Source: Mobiluncus massiliensis
Lineage (GTDB): Bacteria > Actinomycetota > Actinomycetes > Actinomycetales > Actinomycetaceae
DNA: 64,000 nucleotides
Direction: 5' to 3'
NCBI RefSeq assembly: GCF_949769255.1
Contig: NZ_OX458329.1
Span: forward strand, 806,001 to 870,000
Shown here: in pieces, positions 53,391 to 62,800 of the stretch
Position numbering within the stretch: the stretch's first letter is position 1
Layout of the letters: the number at the start of each line of letters is the position of its first letter
Notes under the pieces: generated by a model
What the model was told of the DNA's origin: nothing
Seen by the model: only the letters and a program-made list of their open reading frames with translations
Databases searched by the model: none
Made by a program: the position numbers and the translations under genes

Positions 53391-56300
53391 TTAGTAGTCC
53401 ACCACGTGGTCCTCAAGGATGCCCTTGGTAATCGGGGTGGGATCGCCAAAGCGGTGGTTCGTCAAAGCAACCGCCTGTTCGTGAAGGAACGGAATCATTT
53501 CGACTCGACCGGAATAGGTGACCGGGTGATCCCAGATGGCCACATCAACAGAGCCGTCGATAGCTTCAGCAACCTTGGTACGGCTTTCACCGATGATACG
53601 AATCCGCCCGTCAAAGCCGGCATCGTGAGCGGCCCAGCTGCGAGCCCAGTTCAACCAGGCGGCTTCATCTTGAACCATCACACTGACACCGTGCTTGGAG
53701 GCAAAACCAGCCAGGCCGGGGGTAAACGGCTTGGCGGTGGAAACCGTAATCTTGGAACCCACCAGCAACCCGGAGTGCAACACGTGGGCAATCTCCCAGT
53801 TCTTGACGTTCTCACCGATACGCACGACCACCGGAACCGGCAAGCAACGGAAGATGTTGCGTTCCACTCCGAGCTGGGACGGATCGCGATTAACCTGGAA
53901 ATCCTGAGCATAAGCGGTTTCATCGCCAGCCAAAGACTTCTCAAGCTTGTCATGGTCTCCGATTTCATCGGCCAGCGCGGTCAATTCCCGCGCCAAATCG
54001 CCAGAAGCCGAACCGGCAATGCTGCCTAAGGTCGCGTCGTCCGGGCTCCATTCGCCCAAAGCGTAAAGGTAGGAGGGGCCACCGGCCTTGGAACCGGCAC
54101 CCACTACGGAACGCTTCCAACCACCGAACGGCTGACGGCGCACGATAGCACCGGTAATACCGCGGTTGATGTAAGCGTTACCAACCTGGACATGATCGAG
54201 CCAGTACTTGATTTCGTTCGGATTCAGCGAGTGAATACCGCCGGTCAAACCGTATTCGACCTGGTTTTGCAACTCGACAGCTTCTTCCAAAGTGTCGCAC
54301 CGCATTACGCCCAAAATCGGGCCGAAGTACTCGGTCATGTGGTACTCGCTGCCAGGTTTCACATTAGCGCGCACGCCAGGGCTCCACAGCCGCCCGGAAT
54401 CGTCGAGTTCTTTGGGCTTTACTGCCCAGCTCTGGCCGGGCTCCAACTGGGTCAAGCCGCGCATCAGCTTTTCGCCCGGCTTTTCCACCACGGGACCCAT
54501 CTGGATACCCAAATCCCACGGGTAGCCGACTTTCAGGGACTGCACTGCGTCAATCAACTGGTTGTGGAAACGTTTCGATTTGCCAACCGTGCCCACCAAA
54601 ATGACCAACGACGCGGCCGAACACTTTTGACCCGCGTGACCGAACGCGCTTGTGACAACGTCCTTTACCGCCAAGTCAAGGTCAGCCGAGGGGGTGACGA
54701 TGATGGCGTTCTTGCCGGAGGTCTCGGCCAGCAGGCCCAAGTCGGGACGCCAGGAGCGGAACATTTGCGCGGTTTCTATACCGCCGGTCAGAATGACGCG
54801 TTCCACCCGCGGATCGGTAACCAGAATCTTGCCCAAGTCGTGGTTGGCCAGGGTCACCAGCTGCAGTACGTCCTTGGGAACACCCGCTTCCCACAGGCAT
54901 TCCGCGAGCAACGCCCCGCAGCGGCGAGCGGGGGTGGCCGGCTTCAAAATAACCGGAGAACCCGCCGCCAAACCGGCAATGGTCGAACCGCCAGGAATGG
55001 CCACGGGGAAGTTCCACGGCGGGGTCACCACGGTAATCTTGGAGGGACTGAACTTAGCGCCGGCCACCTGAGACATGGCGATAGCCTCATCGGCGTAATA
55101 GTGAGCGTAATCAACGGCCTCGGATACTTCCACATCGCCTTGGTCGATGGCTTTACCGGCTTCGGAACCCATCACTTCGATGAACTCGGCGCGATGTTGG
55201 CTCATGATGACACCGGCGCGGTGCAGAATCTCGCCGCGTTCCTCCGTGCTGAGCGCCCACCACTTTGCGCCGCCTTCCTCAGCGCGTTTCAGTACGGCCT
55301 GCAATTCGTCCTCGTTGTTGATCTTGGAGGCATCGACTGTGCCCTGACCAATCTGAGAATGTGGCATCCTGGCGGCAATCGCCTCACCCCAAGCCACGTT
55401 GGCCGGGAGGGACGGATCGGAATCCGGAACGTTGCGGAACGCCCACTTCCCAGAGTCGTCTTGAACCAGTTTGGCCAGCTCATCTGCGGTTTCCTGGCTA
55501 CGGTCTTGATGACGGCGCGGCCCGAACTCCAGGTCATTGACCATGGAGATGGCTTTCTCGAAGCGGTTGCGTTCCCGTTCGTACATAGCCTGGTTCGTGG
55601 TCAGCTCAAAAGCCGCGCTCATGAAGTTTTCTTCCGCGGCAATCTCTTCCAGACGACGCACCAGGTAGCTGATGGCAACATCGAATTCCTCGGGGTGCAC
55701 CACCGGAACGTAGTACAACAACGGACCGGTGTCCTCCATGACCGCGCGAGCCATGGAGCTGTTCATACCCGTCAGCATCTCGAACTCGCAGCCGTGGTTT
55801 TGGAATACTCCGCGTTTGTTGGCCAGCTCGTAAGCAAAACCAGCGGTAAACACGTTCATACCAGCCACGCCGATACGAATGTTCCGAGTATGCTCAGGGG
55901 TCAACGCATAGTTGAGGATACGCATATAGTTTGCGTCAGTGTGCTGCTTTGAGGGCTGCGGGGTCATCGGCCAGCCGTGCATCATGGCGTCAACGTGTTC
56001 CATAGATAGGTTCGCGCCTTTGACCACACGCACCTTGACGCGGGCTCCGCCGTTGTCGACACGTTTCGCGGCCCAAGCCTGTAGGTCTTGCATGGCTTCC
56101 AGCGAATCCGGCAAGTAGGCCTGGAGCACGATACCGGCCTCCAGATCCTTGAACTCCTCGCGGTCCAGCAGCTGCTTGAACACATCGATGGTCATGTGCA
56201 GGTCGTGATATTCCTCCATGTCCAAGTTGATGAACTTCTTGGGGCTGAACTTATTGGCTTCCCGGTAGAGCGGCAACAGGTTTTCGACTGCGTAAGCCAC

Positions 56301-56900
56301 CATGTTCTGGTAGTCCCAGGCAATGTGCGGTCCGGTTACAGCGGAGACCTTGATAGACACGTAGTCCACATCGTCACGCTGCAGCAGTTCCACCACGTCG
56401 TTCAGACGCCGGGAGGCCTCCTTGTTGCCCAACACGGCTTCACCCAAAAGGTTCATGTTCAGCCGAGACCCGTCCGCGCGCAATTTCGCAATAGCTCGCC
56501 CCAGGGACTTGTTTGTCACGTCAATCGCTAGGTCGCCCACCAGTTCACGGAACACCCGCCGAGCCGCCGGAACCGCAATATCGGGAACAACCGTACCCAA
56601 AGCCCCACCGTAGACAGCCGGTAGTTTCAGGTAGGGGGGCAGGAAAGACGGCTTATTGTCTTTCACCAGGGCCGCCAGATTTTCTCCGGCAATCTTGATG
56701 TCCTCCGGACGCACAACTTCATCGACAAACGCAACGGTGAAGTCCAAGCCACGCGGATCTTTTAGAGTGCGTGACAGCAGTTTAGAAGCGTAATCGACCG
56801 GGTATTTCTTTGAGGCCTCAATCCACTTCTGAGCGCGTTTTACAGCTAGCTGACCGACTTCTCTCAACTCAGCTAATTCTTGTTCATTGAGCGGTTTCAA
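53391..56900 (-). CDS. putA: Bifunctional proline dehydrogenase / glutamate-semialdehyde dehydrogenase
   Basis: A 1169-residue PutA that oxidises proline to glutamate in two steps. TTG 56900 follows AAAGGAG. Residues ~1-480 are the FAD-dependent proline dehydrogenase barrel (YVSIKVSAVTGPH, FINLDMEEYHDLHMTIDVFK, GIVLQAYLPDS, RVKVRVVKGANLSMEH). Residues ~530-1010 are the aldehyde dehydrogenase (VTPPWNFPVAIPGG, VILTGGIETAQMF, ETSGKNAIIV, GHAGQKCSAASLV with the catalytic Cys). A ~150-residue C-terminal domain follows. There is no DNA-binding ribbon-helix-helix, so it is not a self-repressor. It is followed by putP. Confidence 0.95.
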   Translation of the reverse strand: MKPLNEQELAELREVGQLAVKRAQKWIEASKKYPVDYASKLLSRTLKDPRGLDFTVAFVDEVVRPEDIKIAGENLAALVKDNKPSFLPPYLKLPAVYGGALGTVVPDIAVPAARRVFRELVGDLAIDVTNKSLGRAIAKLRADGSRLNMNLLGEAVLGNKEASRRLNDVVELLQRDDVDYVSIKVSAVTGPHIAWDYQNMVAYAVENLLPLYREANKFSPKKFINLDMEEYHDLHMTIDVFKQLLDREEFKDLEAGIVLQAYLPDSLEAMQDLQAWAAKRVDNGGARVKVRVVKGANLSMEHVDAMMHGWPMTPQPSKQHTDANYMRILNYALTPEHTRNIRIGVAGMNVFTAGFAYELANKRGVFQNHGCEFEMLTGMNSSMARAVMEDTGPLLYYVPVVHPEEFDVAISYLVRRLEEIAAEENFMSAAFELTTNQAMYERERNRFEKAISMVNDLEFGPRRHQDRSQETADELAKLVQDDSGKWAFRNVPDSDPSLPANVAWGEAIAARMPHSQIGQGTVDASKINNEDELQAVLKRAEEGGAKWWALSTEERGEILHRAGVIMSQHRAEFIEVMGSEAGKAIDQGDVEVSEAVDYAHYYADEAIAMSQVAGAKFSPSKITVVTPPWNFPVAIPGGSTIAGLAAGSPVILKPATPARRCGALLAECLWEAGVPKDVLQLVTLANHDLGKILVTDPRVERVILTGGIETAQMFRSWRPDLGLLAETSGKNAIIVTPSADLDLAVKDVVTSAFGHAGQKCSAASLVILVGTVGKSKRFHNQLIDAVQSLKVGYPWDLGIQMGPVVEKPGEKLMRGLTQLEPGQSWAVKPKELDDSGRLWSPGVRANVKPGSEYHMTEYFGPILGVMRCDTLEEAVELQNQVEYGLTGGIHSLNPNEIKYWLDHVQVGNAYINRGITGAIVRRQPFGGWKRSVVGAGSKAGGPSYLYALGEWSPDDATLGSIAGSASGDLARELTALADEIGDHDKLEKSLAGDETAYAQDFQVNRDPSQLGVERNIFRCLPVPVVVRIGENVKNWEIAHVLHSGLLVGSKITVSTAKPFTPGLAGFASKHGVSVMVQDEAAWLNWARSWAAHDAGFDGRIRIIGESRTKVAEAIDGSVDVAIWDHPVTYSGRVEMIPFLHEQAVALTNHRFGDPTPITKGILEDHVVDY

Positions 56901-57025
56901 CTTATCTCCTTTGGTGTTGTGTTTTCGCTCGGAGTACTCGTTGCTCGCGAGAGTAATTCCGTACCCTTTTACCTATCATTTACTGAGGTTTTTTGCACAG
57001 ACTTTAACGTCTATTTTAGAAAAAT

Positions 57026-58681
57026 TCAAGAATTCTGTTTCTCCGCAACGGATTGAGACTGCTTTTCCTCGAGAGTCTTAATGAGACCCTTCGGATCGGG
57101 CTGACCCTTTGCGATGGCCACGGCACGTTCGAATTCCTCCAGAATCTGGGGATCATCCCGCCAGGTCGCTTTGGAAACCAGCCAAGCGACCAGCAGGCAC
57201 AGCAAGAATCCGGGCACGATTTCGTACAGGTGTGTATAGACAATCCACGAGGCGTCGCCGTTGTTGAACGCTTTGTTCCACAGCACCGCCACCACGGCCC
57301 CCACGACCATGCCAGAAGCTGCTCCCTGCCAGGTTAGTTTCTTCCAATAGAGGGACAGAATGACGATGGGGCCAAAAGCAGCGCCGAAACCTGCCCAGGC
57401 AAAGGACACCAGTCCCAGTACGGAGTTTGATGGATCTATCGCCAGCAGGGCTGCCACCACGGACACAAACAGAACTGTGATACGGCCGAGCAGAACACCC
57501 TTGTTATCGCTGAGTTCTTTCTTGGTTGCCCCGTGATAGATGTCCTCCACCATGGCCGAGGACGTGACCAGCAGTTGCGAGGACACAGTGGACATAATTG
57601 CGGCCAGGATAGCGGCCAGCATGAAGCCAGCCATAATGGCCGGGAACAGCGTGGTTCCCATGACCAGGAACACGGTTTCTTGGGGGTTGCCCTCCATGCC
57701 CTCTTTCGGCAGTAAATCGGGAATCATGCCCTTTTCGCTCATGGCACGGCCGATAATGGCGGTCATGCCGGTGCCGAGCAAGCAGAACACCATCCACCCC
57801 AGCCAAAAGCGCCGGGCAGGAGTAGCTTGACGAGGGGAACGCAGCGCCATGAAACGCACAATAATGTGGGGCATTCCGAAGTAACCGAATCCCCACGCTA
57901 CGTTGGAAATCCAGTCCATCCACCCGACGGCGTCAAGTCCGGTGCCCAGAGGGTTCAACAGGGAGTTGTCGCCAGTGGCCGACAGGCCTTCCGCGACACC
58001 GCCGAACCCGCCAATAACGACCAAGCCCATAATCGGCACCGCTACCAAGGCCACCATCATAATCAAACCTTGCACCATATCTGTCCAAGACACAGCCAGG
58101 AAGCCGCCGACCAGGGTGTAGAGAATCACGATGCCGGCCACAAACACCATGCCGACGTGGTAGTCCCAGCCAAAGGTGGACTTAAAGAAAGTACCGCCGG
58201 CCACCATACCGGAGGACACGTACAGGGTAAAGAACACCACGATGATAATGCCCGCTACGTAGCGGATAATCTTGGAGTTATCGTGGGTACGGTTGGAAAA
58301 GAACGAGGGGACCGTAATCGAGTCGCCAGCAACCTCGGTATAAGCACGCAAGCGCGGCGCGGTGACCAGCCAGTTAATCCAGGCACCGACGGTCAAACCA
58401 ATCGCAATCCAGCCGTTGAAAATCCCGCTGAGGTACATGGCGCCGGGCAGCCCCATCATCAACCAGCCGGACATGTCTGCTGCGCCAGCGGAAAGTGCGG
58501 CTACAAAGGGAGGCAGGTCACGCCCGCCCAGCATGTAGTCGTCCAAGCTCTTGGAACGCGTATAGCCATAGATTCCAATCATGATCATGGCTACGAAATA
58601 GATAATCATCGCGATGGCGATGCCTGCGGGGTTAGCCGTGGTTCCAGCGGCTCCTGCGGGTACAACTGTAGTTATGCACAT
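57026..58681 (-). CDS. putP: Sodium/proline symporter
   Basis: A 551-residue transporter of the sodium:solute symporter family, PutP type, upstream of putA on the same strand. GAAAGGTTCA precedes ATG 58681. It has about 13 membrane segments. The pattern DDYMLGGRDLPPFVAALSAGAADMSGWLMMGLPG carries the Na+ and proline binding residues of TM2, and AGIIIVVFFTLYVSSGMVAGG and FFGMPHIIVRFMALRS-type loops are visible. It imports proline for the PutA enzyme; the two genes are separated by ~125 nt. Confidence 0.94.
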   Translation of the reverse strand: MCITTVVPAGAAGTTANPAGIAIAMIIYFVAMIMIGIYGYTRSKSLDDYMLGGRDLPPFVAALSAGAADMSGWLMMGLPGAMYLSGIFNGWIAIGLTVGAWINWLVTAPRLRAYTEVAGDSITVPSFFSNRTHDNSKIIRYVAGIIIVVFFTLYVSSGMVAGGTFFKSTFGWDYHVGMVFVAGIVILYTLVGGFLAVSWTDMVQGLIMMVALVAVPIMGLVVIGGFGGVAEGLSATGDNSLLNPLGTGLDAVGWMDWISNVAWGFGYFGMPHIIVRFMALRSPRQATPARRFWLGWMVFCLLGTGMTAIIGRAMSEKGMIPDLLPKEGMEGNPQETVFLVMGTTLFPAIMAGFMLAAILAAIMSTVSSQLLVTSSAMVEDIYHGATKKELSDNKGVLLGRITVLFVSVVAALLAIDPSNSVLGLVSFAWAGFGAAFGPIVILSLYWKKLTWQGAASGMVVGAVVAVLWNKAFNNGDASWIVYTHLYEIVPGFLLCLLVAWLVSKATWRDDPQILEEFERAVAIAKGQPDPKGLIKTLEEKQSQSVAEKQNS

Positions 58682-58791
58682 ATTGAACCTTTCTGAAAAT
58701 TATTAGACCGGCAACAATGCGGGCCGTATGCTTCGACAAGCGACATCATAGTACTTAAGTCCCATGTTTTAGAAACGTGACCGCATACTGA

Positions 58792-58797
58792 TACAAT
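58792..58797 (+). promoter_or_regulatory. Candidate -10 of the terC riboswitch transcript
   Basis: TACAAT lies 4 nt before the first paired nucleotide of the riboswitch P1 helix, placing transcription start near 58802-58804. The -35 region is not convincing. Confidence 0.45.
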
Positions 58798-58801
58798 TGC
58801 A

Positions 58802-58956
58802 GGTACGAGAGGGAGTATTCCCACTAATGGGGGCATCGTCATCACAGTGAAGCCATCCGCCGTCCATACTGCGGAATCGCGACACTCGGTGTCATCGGCC
58901 TGCGAAACGTCAGGCGGGGAGAGACTTTCGGTACCCAACTAGTTTCGTACCGGAGG
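58802..58956 (+). promoter_or_regulatory. Probable yybP-ykoY (Mn2+) riboswitch with anti-Shine-Dalgarno alternative hairpin
   Basis: The leader upstream of a TerC gene has yybP-ykoY-like elements: GAGGGAGTATTCCC near the 5' end, and CCTGCGAAACGTCAGGCGGGGAGAG near the 3' end. P1 can form between GGTACGAGAG (58802-58811) and CTTTCGGTACC (58925-58935) with one bulged G. The same 3' strand (58925-58934) can pair over 10 bp with GTACCGGAGG (58947-58956), which includes the full GGAGG ribosome site of the gene. P1 and the anti-SD hairpin are therefore exclusive, so Mn binding is predicted to free the ribosome site (translational ON). The class call rests on remembered consensus plus the TerC context. 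Confidence 0.75.
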
Positions 58957-58966
58957 AACGTTTCAG

Positions 58967-59965
58967 ATGCATGTGCCACTATTGGCTTGGATAATTCTCT
59001 TTGTCGTCGTTATCGGCATTTTGACCTTTGATTTTTTTGCCCACGTTCGCAAGGACCATTTCCCCTCCCTAAAGGAAGCGGCGACGTGGACCGCTATCTA
59101 CATCGTCATAGCTTTGGCGGCCGGGTTAGTCATCGGTTTGACGCTGGGCTGGGAATTGGGCGGACAATTCTTTGCTGGCTGGGTCACCGAGTGGTCACTA
59201 TCGCTGGATAACTTGTTTGTGTTTGTCATCGTCATTTCGGCCTTTAAAGCCCCGCGCGAGGTCCAGCAAAAAATCATTGCGGTCGGCATCACTTTGGCGC
59301 TCGTGTTCCGTCTCATTTTCATCCTGCTGGGAGCCGCACTCATCGAGCAGTTCAGCTGGATTTTCTATATTTTTGGTGTGTTCTTGCTGTTTACCGCGGT
59401 GCAACAGATTCGTGAAGGTAGCGCGAGTTCCGAGGAAGAGGCGGAATACAAAGATAACGTTTTTGTTGCCTGGGTGCGCCGGATTTTCCCGGTCACGCCC
59501 GACTATGTGGGGCATCAATACTTTGCGACGATTGATGGCAAACGTCACATCACACCCTTCCTCCTGGTGATTGTGGCGGTGGGGTCAGCAGACGTGATGT
59601 TTGCGGTTGACTCCATTCCCGCCATTTTCGGTCTCACCAACGAGGCCTTCATCGTGTTCGCTGCCAACGCCTTTGCCTTGATGGGATTGCGCCAGTTGTA
59701 CTTCCTCATCGAAGGCCTGATGGAACGCTTGATTTTCTTGCACTATGGACTGGCCGCCATTCTGGCTTTTATCGGGGGTAAACTCATCATTCACGCGTTG
59801 AGTACGAACGAAATTCCGTTTATCAACGGTGGCCAGCCCTTTACCGGACTACCCGAAGCGACCATCCCGGTGTCTTTGGGCTACATTGTCGGGATCCTGA
59901 TTATTACCACGGTGACTTCTCTATTGGTCAGCCGACATCGGGCGAACCAAGAGCGCCGCAATTAA
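58967..59965 (+). CDS. TerC/Alx-family membrane protein, probable Mn2+ exporter
   Basis: A 332-residue protein with about nine membrane segments. Family acidic motifs in the membrane are GILTFDFFAH, EWSLSLDNLFVFVIV and GSADVMFAVDSIPAIFGLT, which carry the Asp/Glu residues thought to bind metal. Related Alx/TerC proteins export manganese. GGAGG at 58952-58956 is 10 nt upstream of the ATG and lies in the riboswitch expression platform. It stands alone. Confidence 0.92.
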   Translation: MHVPLLAWIILFVVVIGILTFDFFAHVRKDHFPSLKEAATWTAIYIVIALAAGLVIGLTLGWELGGQFFAGWVTEWSLSLDNLFVFVIVISAFKAPREVQQKIIAVGITLALVFRLIFILLGAALIEQFSWIFYIFGVFLLFTAVQQIREGSASSEEEAEYKDNVFVAWVRRIFPVTPDYVGHQYFATIDGKRHITPFLLVIVAVGSADVMFAVDSIPAIFGLTNEAFIVFAANAFALMGLRQLYFLIEGLMERLIFLHYGLAAILAFIGGKLIIHALSTNEIPFINGGQPFTGLPEATIPVSLGYIVGILIITTVTSLLVSRHRANQERRN

Positions 59966-60020
59966 CCCCGAGAGACGTGGAAATCTAAATACTTCCCAAA
60001 CTCGCCGATAAATTATCAAT

Positions 60021-61772
60021 GTGAGCAGACATCTAAATCTTCGTCATTTGTGGACCGTACTGACCGTGGCTGTTTTCTCTGCCGGCCTTTTGGCGATGCC
60101 GGTTCCTGCTCAAGCTATTAAGGGGGGCAACCTGGCCGGAGGCTCCAGAACTGATTGGGCTGTGGCTCTTCAGATTGTGAACCGTAACGATTCCGGGTGG
60201 ATGAAGTGCAGCGGTACATTTGTTACCCCGGACTGGGTGCTGACTGCAAAGCACTGTGTCACCAACGCGGATCTTCAACATGCCTATGCTTCCGTGGGTG
60301 CGCACGTGAACTACAACTGGCCATACCACGTCACCAATATCGTAGGCCACCCTTACCTGGACGTAGCGTTGGTAAAACTCAATGCCCCCGGAAAAAATAC
60401 CTTGCCCTTCAGCGTCCAAAACCTGAGTTCGGGTGCCGCGGCCCAGTTTTACGGTTTCGGCACCGGCGTTGATTTGAAAGTCGGCCAGTTGAGTTCTCTG
60501 GGCAGCCCGGGGGATGGGTTTCTTTACGCGCGTTCTGCCAGGAGCAATATTTCTGAAGTCGGGGATTCCGGCGGTCCTCTGGTCAGCGGTGGGGTGGTCT
60601 ATGGTGTGCTGTCCGCGGCGGTGCAAGCGCCGCGTGGATACCTGCAGCCTGAGGACTACAAATTTGTCCCCAGCGCAGCGTTCGCCAGGTGGATTTTTGA
60701 GTCAATCAAAGCGGTTCCTTGGGAAGGCACGCCTTGGATAGTGCCGGCCCAACCGAATCCGTCCGTCAATCCCGGTCACAATCAGGCTCCTAATCAGCAA
60801 CCTCAGACACCCCCTAATCAGCAGCCGAATCAGCAACCCCAACCTGCACTACCTGCCAATCCTGCACCGGGTCGGGTTTTCGGACCTGACCGGGTCACAA
60901 CCTCTCTTGCTGCCTGGCGTCAAGGCGGATTTACCGGCCCTTCCCTGGTCATTGCCACCGGCACCGCAGCACCCGATGCCCTCAGCGCCGGCCCCTTAGC
61001 CGCGGCGTTGGACGCTCCGCTGGTCCTGTCGAACGGTCCATTTGTAGAACCTGGCACAGTTGCCGAAATCCAGGCTAGGGGAATTCGCGATGTGCGATTG
61101 GTGGGGGGCCAGGTCGCTTTTGACCCTGCCACGCTAGGAGCCTTACAGGCCCGCGGGGTGCAGGTCAGTCACATTTACGGCACGAATCGATACGGTACCG
61201 CGGCGGCGGTTGCCGGCCAAACTATTGCAGAATGGAATCAACGCGGTATCGCTCAAACACCAATTTTCTTGGCTGACGGCCTTTCATTTCCAGATGCGCT
61301 AAGTTCAGGAGCAGGCGCAGCGTTCACTCACGGTGTGGTGGTGCTGAACGCAGGAGGTTCTCTCCCGCCGGAAACGGTTGAGTTTATCCGAAACCATCAA
61401 GCCCAATCGGGTGGAAGTATATTTCCCATTGGTGGACCGGCGGTGCAGGCGTGGAATCAGGCCGGATTAGCAGGATACAAGTCGCAGCCCATTCAAGGTT
61501 TGGATCGATATCAAACCGCACAGTTTGTCGCCCAAGCCTTTGCTCCCGGTGCCACTTCCGCGGTCGTCGCCAGTGGAGTGAACTTTCCCGATGGTCTGGC
61601 AGGAGCGGCTTTGGCCGCACACCGTAACTCCTGCTTACTGCTGACCAACCCCAATGTCCTGTCTGCACCCGCCGCAGCCCGGTTGGCACAGCTGCCTAAC
61701 CGTGATTTGTCCGTAATCATGGGTGGGCCAGGAGCTATCAGTGAGGCCGTAGCTTGGTCAGTCCGAGGCTAG
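60021..61772 (+). CDS. Secreted trypsin-like serine protease with three cell-wall-binding-2 repeats
   Basis: A 583-residue exported protein. The signal peptide ends MPVPAQA (cleavage after Ala32). The mature N-terminus would be IKGGNLAGG, resembling the IVGG of activated trypsins. The triad is His78 (LTAKHC), Asp114 (YLDVALVKL) and Ser183 (GDSGGP); Cys63 and Cys79 form the usual disulfide. A Pro/Gln/Asn linker (~250-285) leads to three PF04122-type repeats (VFGPDRVTTSLAAW, IYGTNRYGTAAAVAGQ, IQGLDRYQTAQFVAQ), which hold proteins to the cell wall. GTG 60021 lies 6 nt after TAAATT, a leaderless layout. Confidence 0.92.
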   Translation: MSRHLNLRHLWTVLTVAVFSAGLLAMPVPAQAIKGGNLAGGSRTDWAVALQIVNRNDSGWMKCSGTFVTPDWVLTAKHCVTNADLQHAYASVGAHVNYNWPYHVTNIVGHPYLDVALVKLNAPGKNTLPFSVQNLSSGAAAQFYGFGTGVDLKVGQLSSLGSPGDGFLYARSARSNISEVGDSGGPLVSGGVVYGVLSAAVQAPRGYLQPEDYKFVPSAAFARWIFESIKAVPWEGTPWIVPAQPNPSVNPGHNQAPNQQPQTPPNQQPNQQPQPALPANPAPGRVFGPDRVTTSLAAWRQGGFTGPSLVIATGTAAPDALSAGPLAAALDAPLVLSNGPFVEPGTVAEIQARGIRDVRLVGGQVAFDPATLGALQARGVQVSHIYGTNRYGTAAAVAGQTIAEWNQRGIAQTPIFLADGLSFPDALSSGAGAAFTHGVVVLNAGGSLPPETVEFIRNHQAQSGGSIFPIGGPAVQAWNQAGLAGYKSQPIQGLDRYQTAQFVAQAFAPGATSAVVASGVNFPDGLAGAALAAHRNSCLLLTNPNVLSAPAAARLAQLPNRDLSVIMGGPGAISEAVAWSVRG

Positions 61773-61776
61773 GTTT

Positions 61777-62766
61777 TCAGAAATCAGCTTTCCGGGAACC
61801 GGCACCGCGTCCCAACTGTGAAGCAATGACCGAACACATAATGAGCTGCTCTAAGTGCAGCAGCATGATGGGTACAGCGATAGCGCCAAACAGGGAAGTT
61901 GGGAAGATAATCATGGCCATCGGTAAGCCGGTAGCCAGGGACTTTTTCGAGCCGCACATCATGGCGGCGATACGGTCGGCACGATTCAAAGCGCAGAGTT
62001 TTCCCCACCCAAACCAGGTTAAAATCAGCATGATACCCACGATGACGAAGGCATCCGCCCCAATCAGCACGAAGTCTAAAGCCCCCACGGTGTCCCACAA
62101 ACCATGCAGCTTCGCGCCGGAAACCGCCGAGACCACCACCAGGTAAATCGTGCCTTTATCGACTGTTTTCGTGATGACGGGGTGGGCGTTCAACCAGTTG
62201 CGGGTCCACCGTCCGCTGAGCTGACCCAGCACGAAAGGCAGCAAAATCAATACGGCAATATCGCGCAAGGTCGTCAGCGAGACGGTACCGGCCTTGCCCA
62301 GCAGCAACAGGACCAACAGGGGAGTTGCAAACGTCCCGACCAGGTTAGAGATAGTGGCGGCCGTGACCGCCCCAGCAACATTACCCCCGGCGATGGACGT
62401 AAAACCGATAGAGGACTGCACCGTGGAAGGCAGCAGGCAGGTGTAATACATACCCAAGGCAAAACTGGGTCCCAGGAACCACCCGGAGACGTGATAGTTC
62501 AAAAAACCCAGCAGGGGATAGAGCACAAAAGTCGAGGCCAGAATTACCAGCTGCAGGCGGTAGTTCTTAAGCCCGCCCATAACCTCGGCAGTTTTCAGGC
62601 GCGCCCCGTAAACAAAGAACAGTACAGCAATCGCATAGTGGCTAACCGCTCCCACAAATGTCACTACTGCGGCAGGCAGGGGGATAAAAATCCCCGCAAT
62701 CATAATCAACAGCAGGGTGAAAACAAACCAGTCTACGTAGGAAAAAAACCAACGGATAAATGGCAT
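61777..62766 (-). CDS. SBF-like (bile acid:sodium symporter family) transporter
   Basis: A 329-residue membrane protein with about ten segments. It matches the SBF-like family (PF13593): FVYGARLKTAEVMGGLKNYRLQL, LLPSTVQSSIGFTSIAGGNVAGAVTAA with the crossover helix, LGQLSGRWTRNWLNAH, and CGSKKSLATGLPMAMIIF. Relatives transport organic anions with sodium; the natural substrate in bacteria without bile acids is unknown. It is convergent with the protease gene (4 nt apart). Confidence 0.87.
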   Translation of the reverse strand: MPFIRWFFSYVDWFVFTLLLIMIAGIFIPLPAAVVTFVGAVSHYAIAVLFFVYGARLKTAEVMGGLKNYRLQLVILASTFVLYPLLGFLNYHVSGWFLGPSFALGMYYTCLLPSTVQSSIGFTSIAGGNVAGAVTAATISNLVGTFATPLLVLLLLGKAGTVSLTTLRDIAVLILLPFVLGQLSGRWTRNWLNAHPVITKTVDKGTIYLVVVSAVSGAKLHGLWDTVGALDFVLIGADAFVIVGIMLILTWFGWGKLCALNRADRIAAMMCGSKKSLATGLPMAMIIFPTSLFGAIAVPIMLLHLEQLIMCSVIASQLGRGAGSRKADF

Positions 62767-62800
62767 GGAATCGTGCCAACCAACTATGCAGATTCAGCAG

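Noticed and set aside
54192-55952. A 586-residue open frame on the plus strand
   Set aside because: It lies wholly antisense inside putA, whose domains and catalytic residues are unmistakable. Its translation is His/Arg/Gln-rich without recognisable motifs; it is a codon-bias shadow.
57827-58696. A 289-residue plus-strand frame within putP
   Set aside because: Gly/His/Arg-rich shadow of putP with no motifs. It also ends in the putP 5' region.
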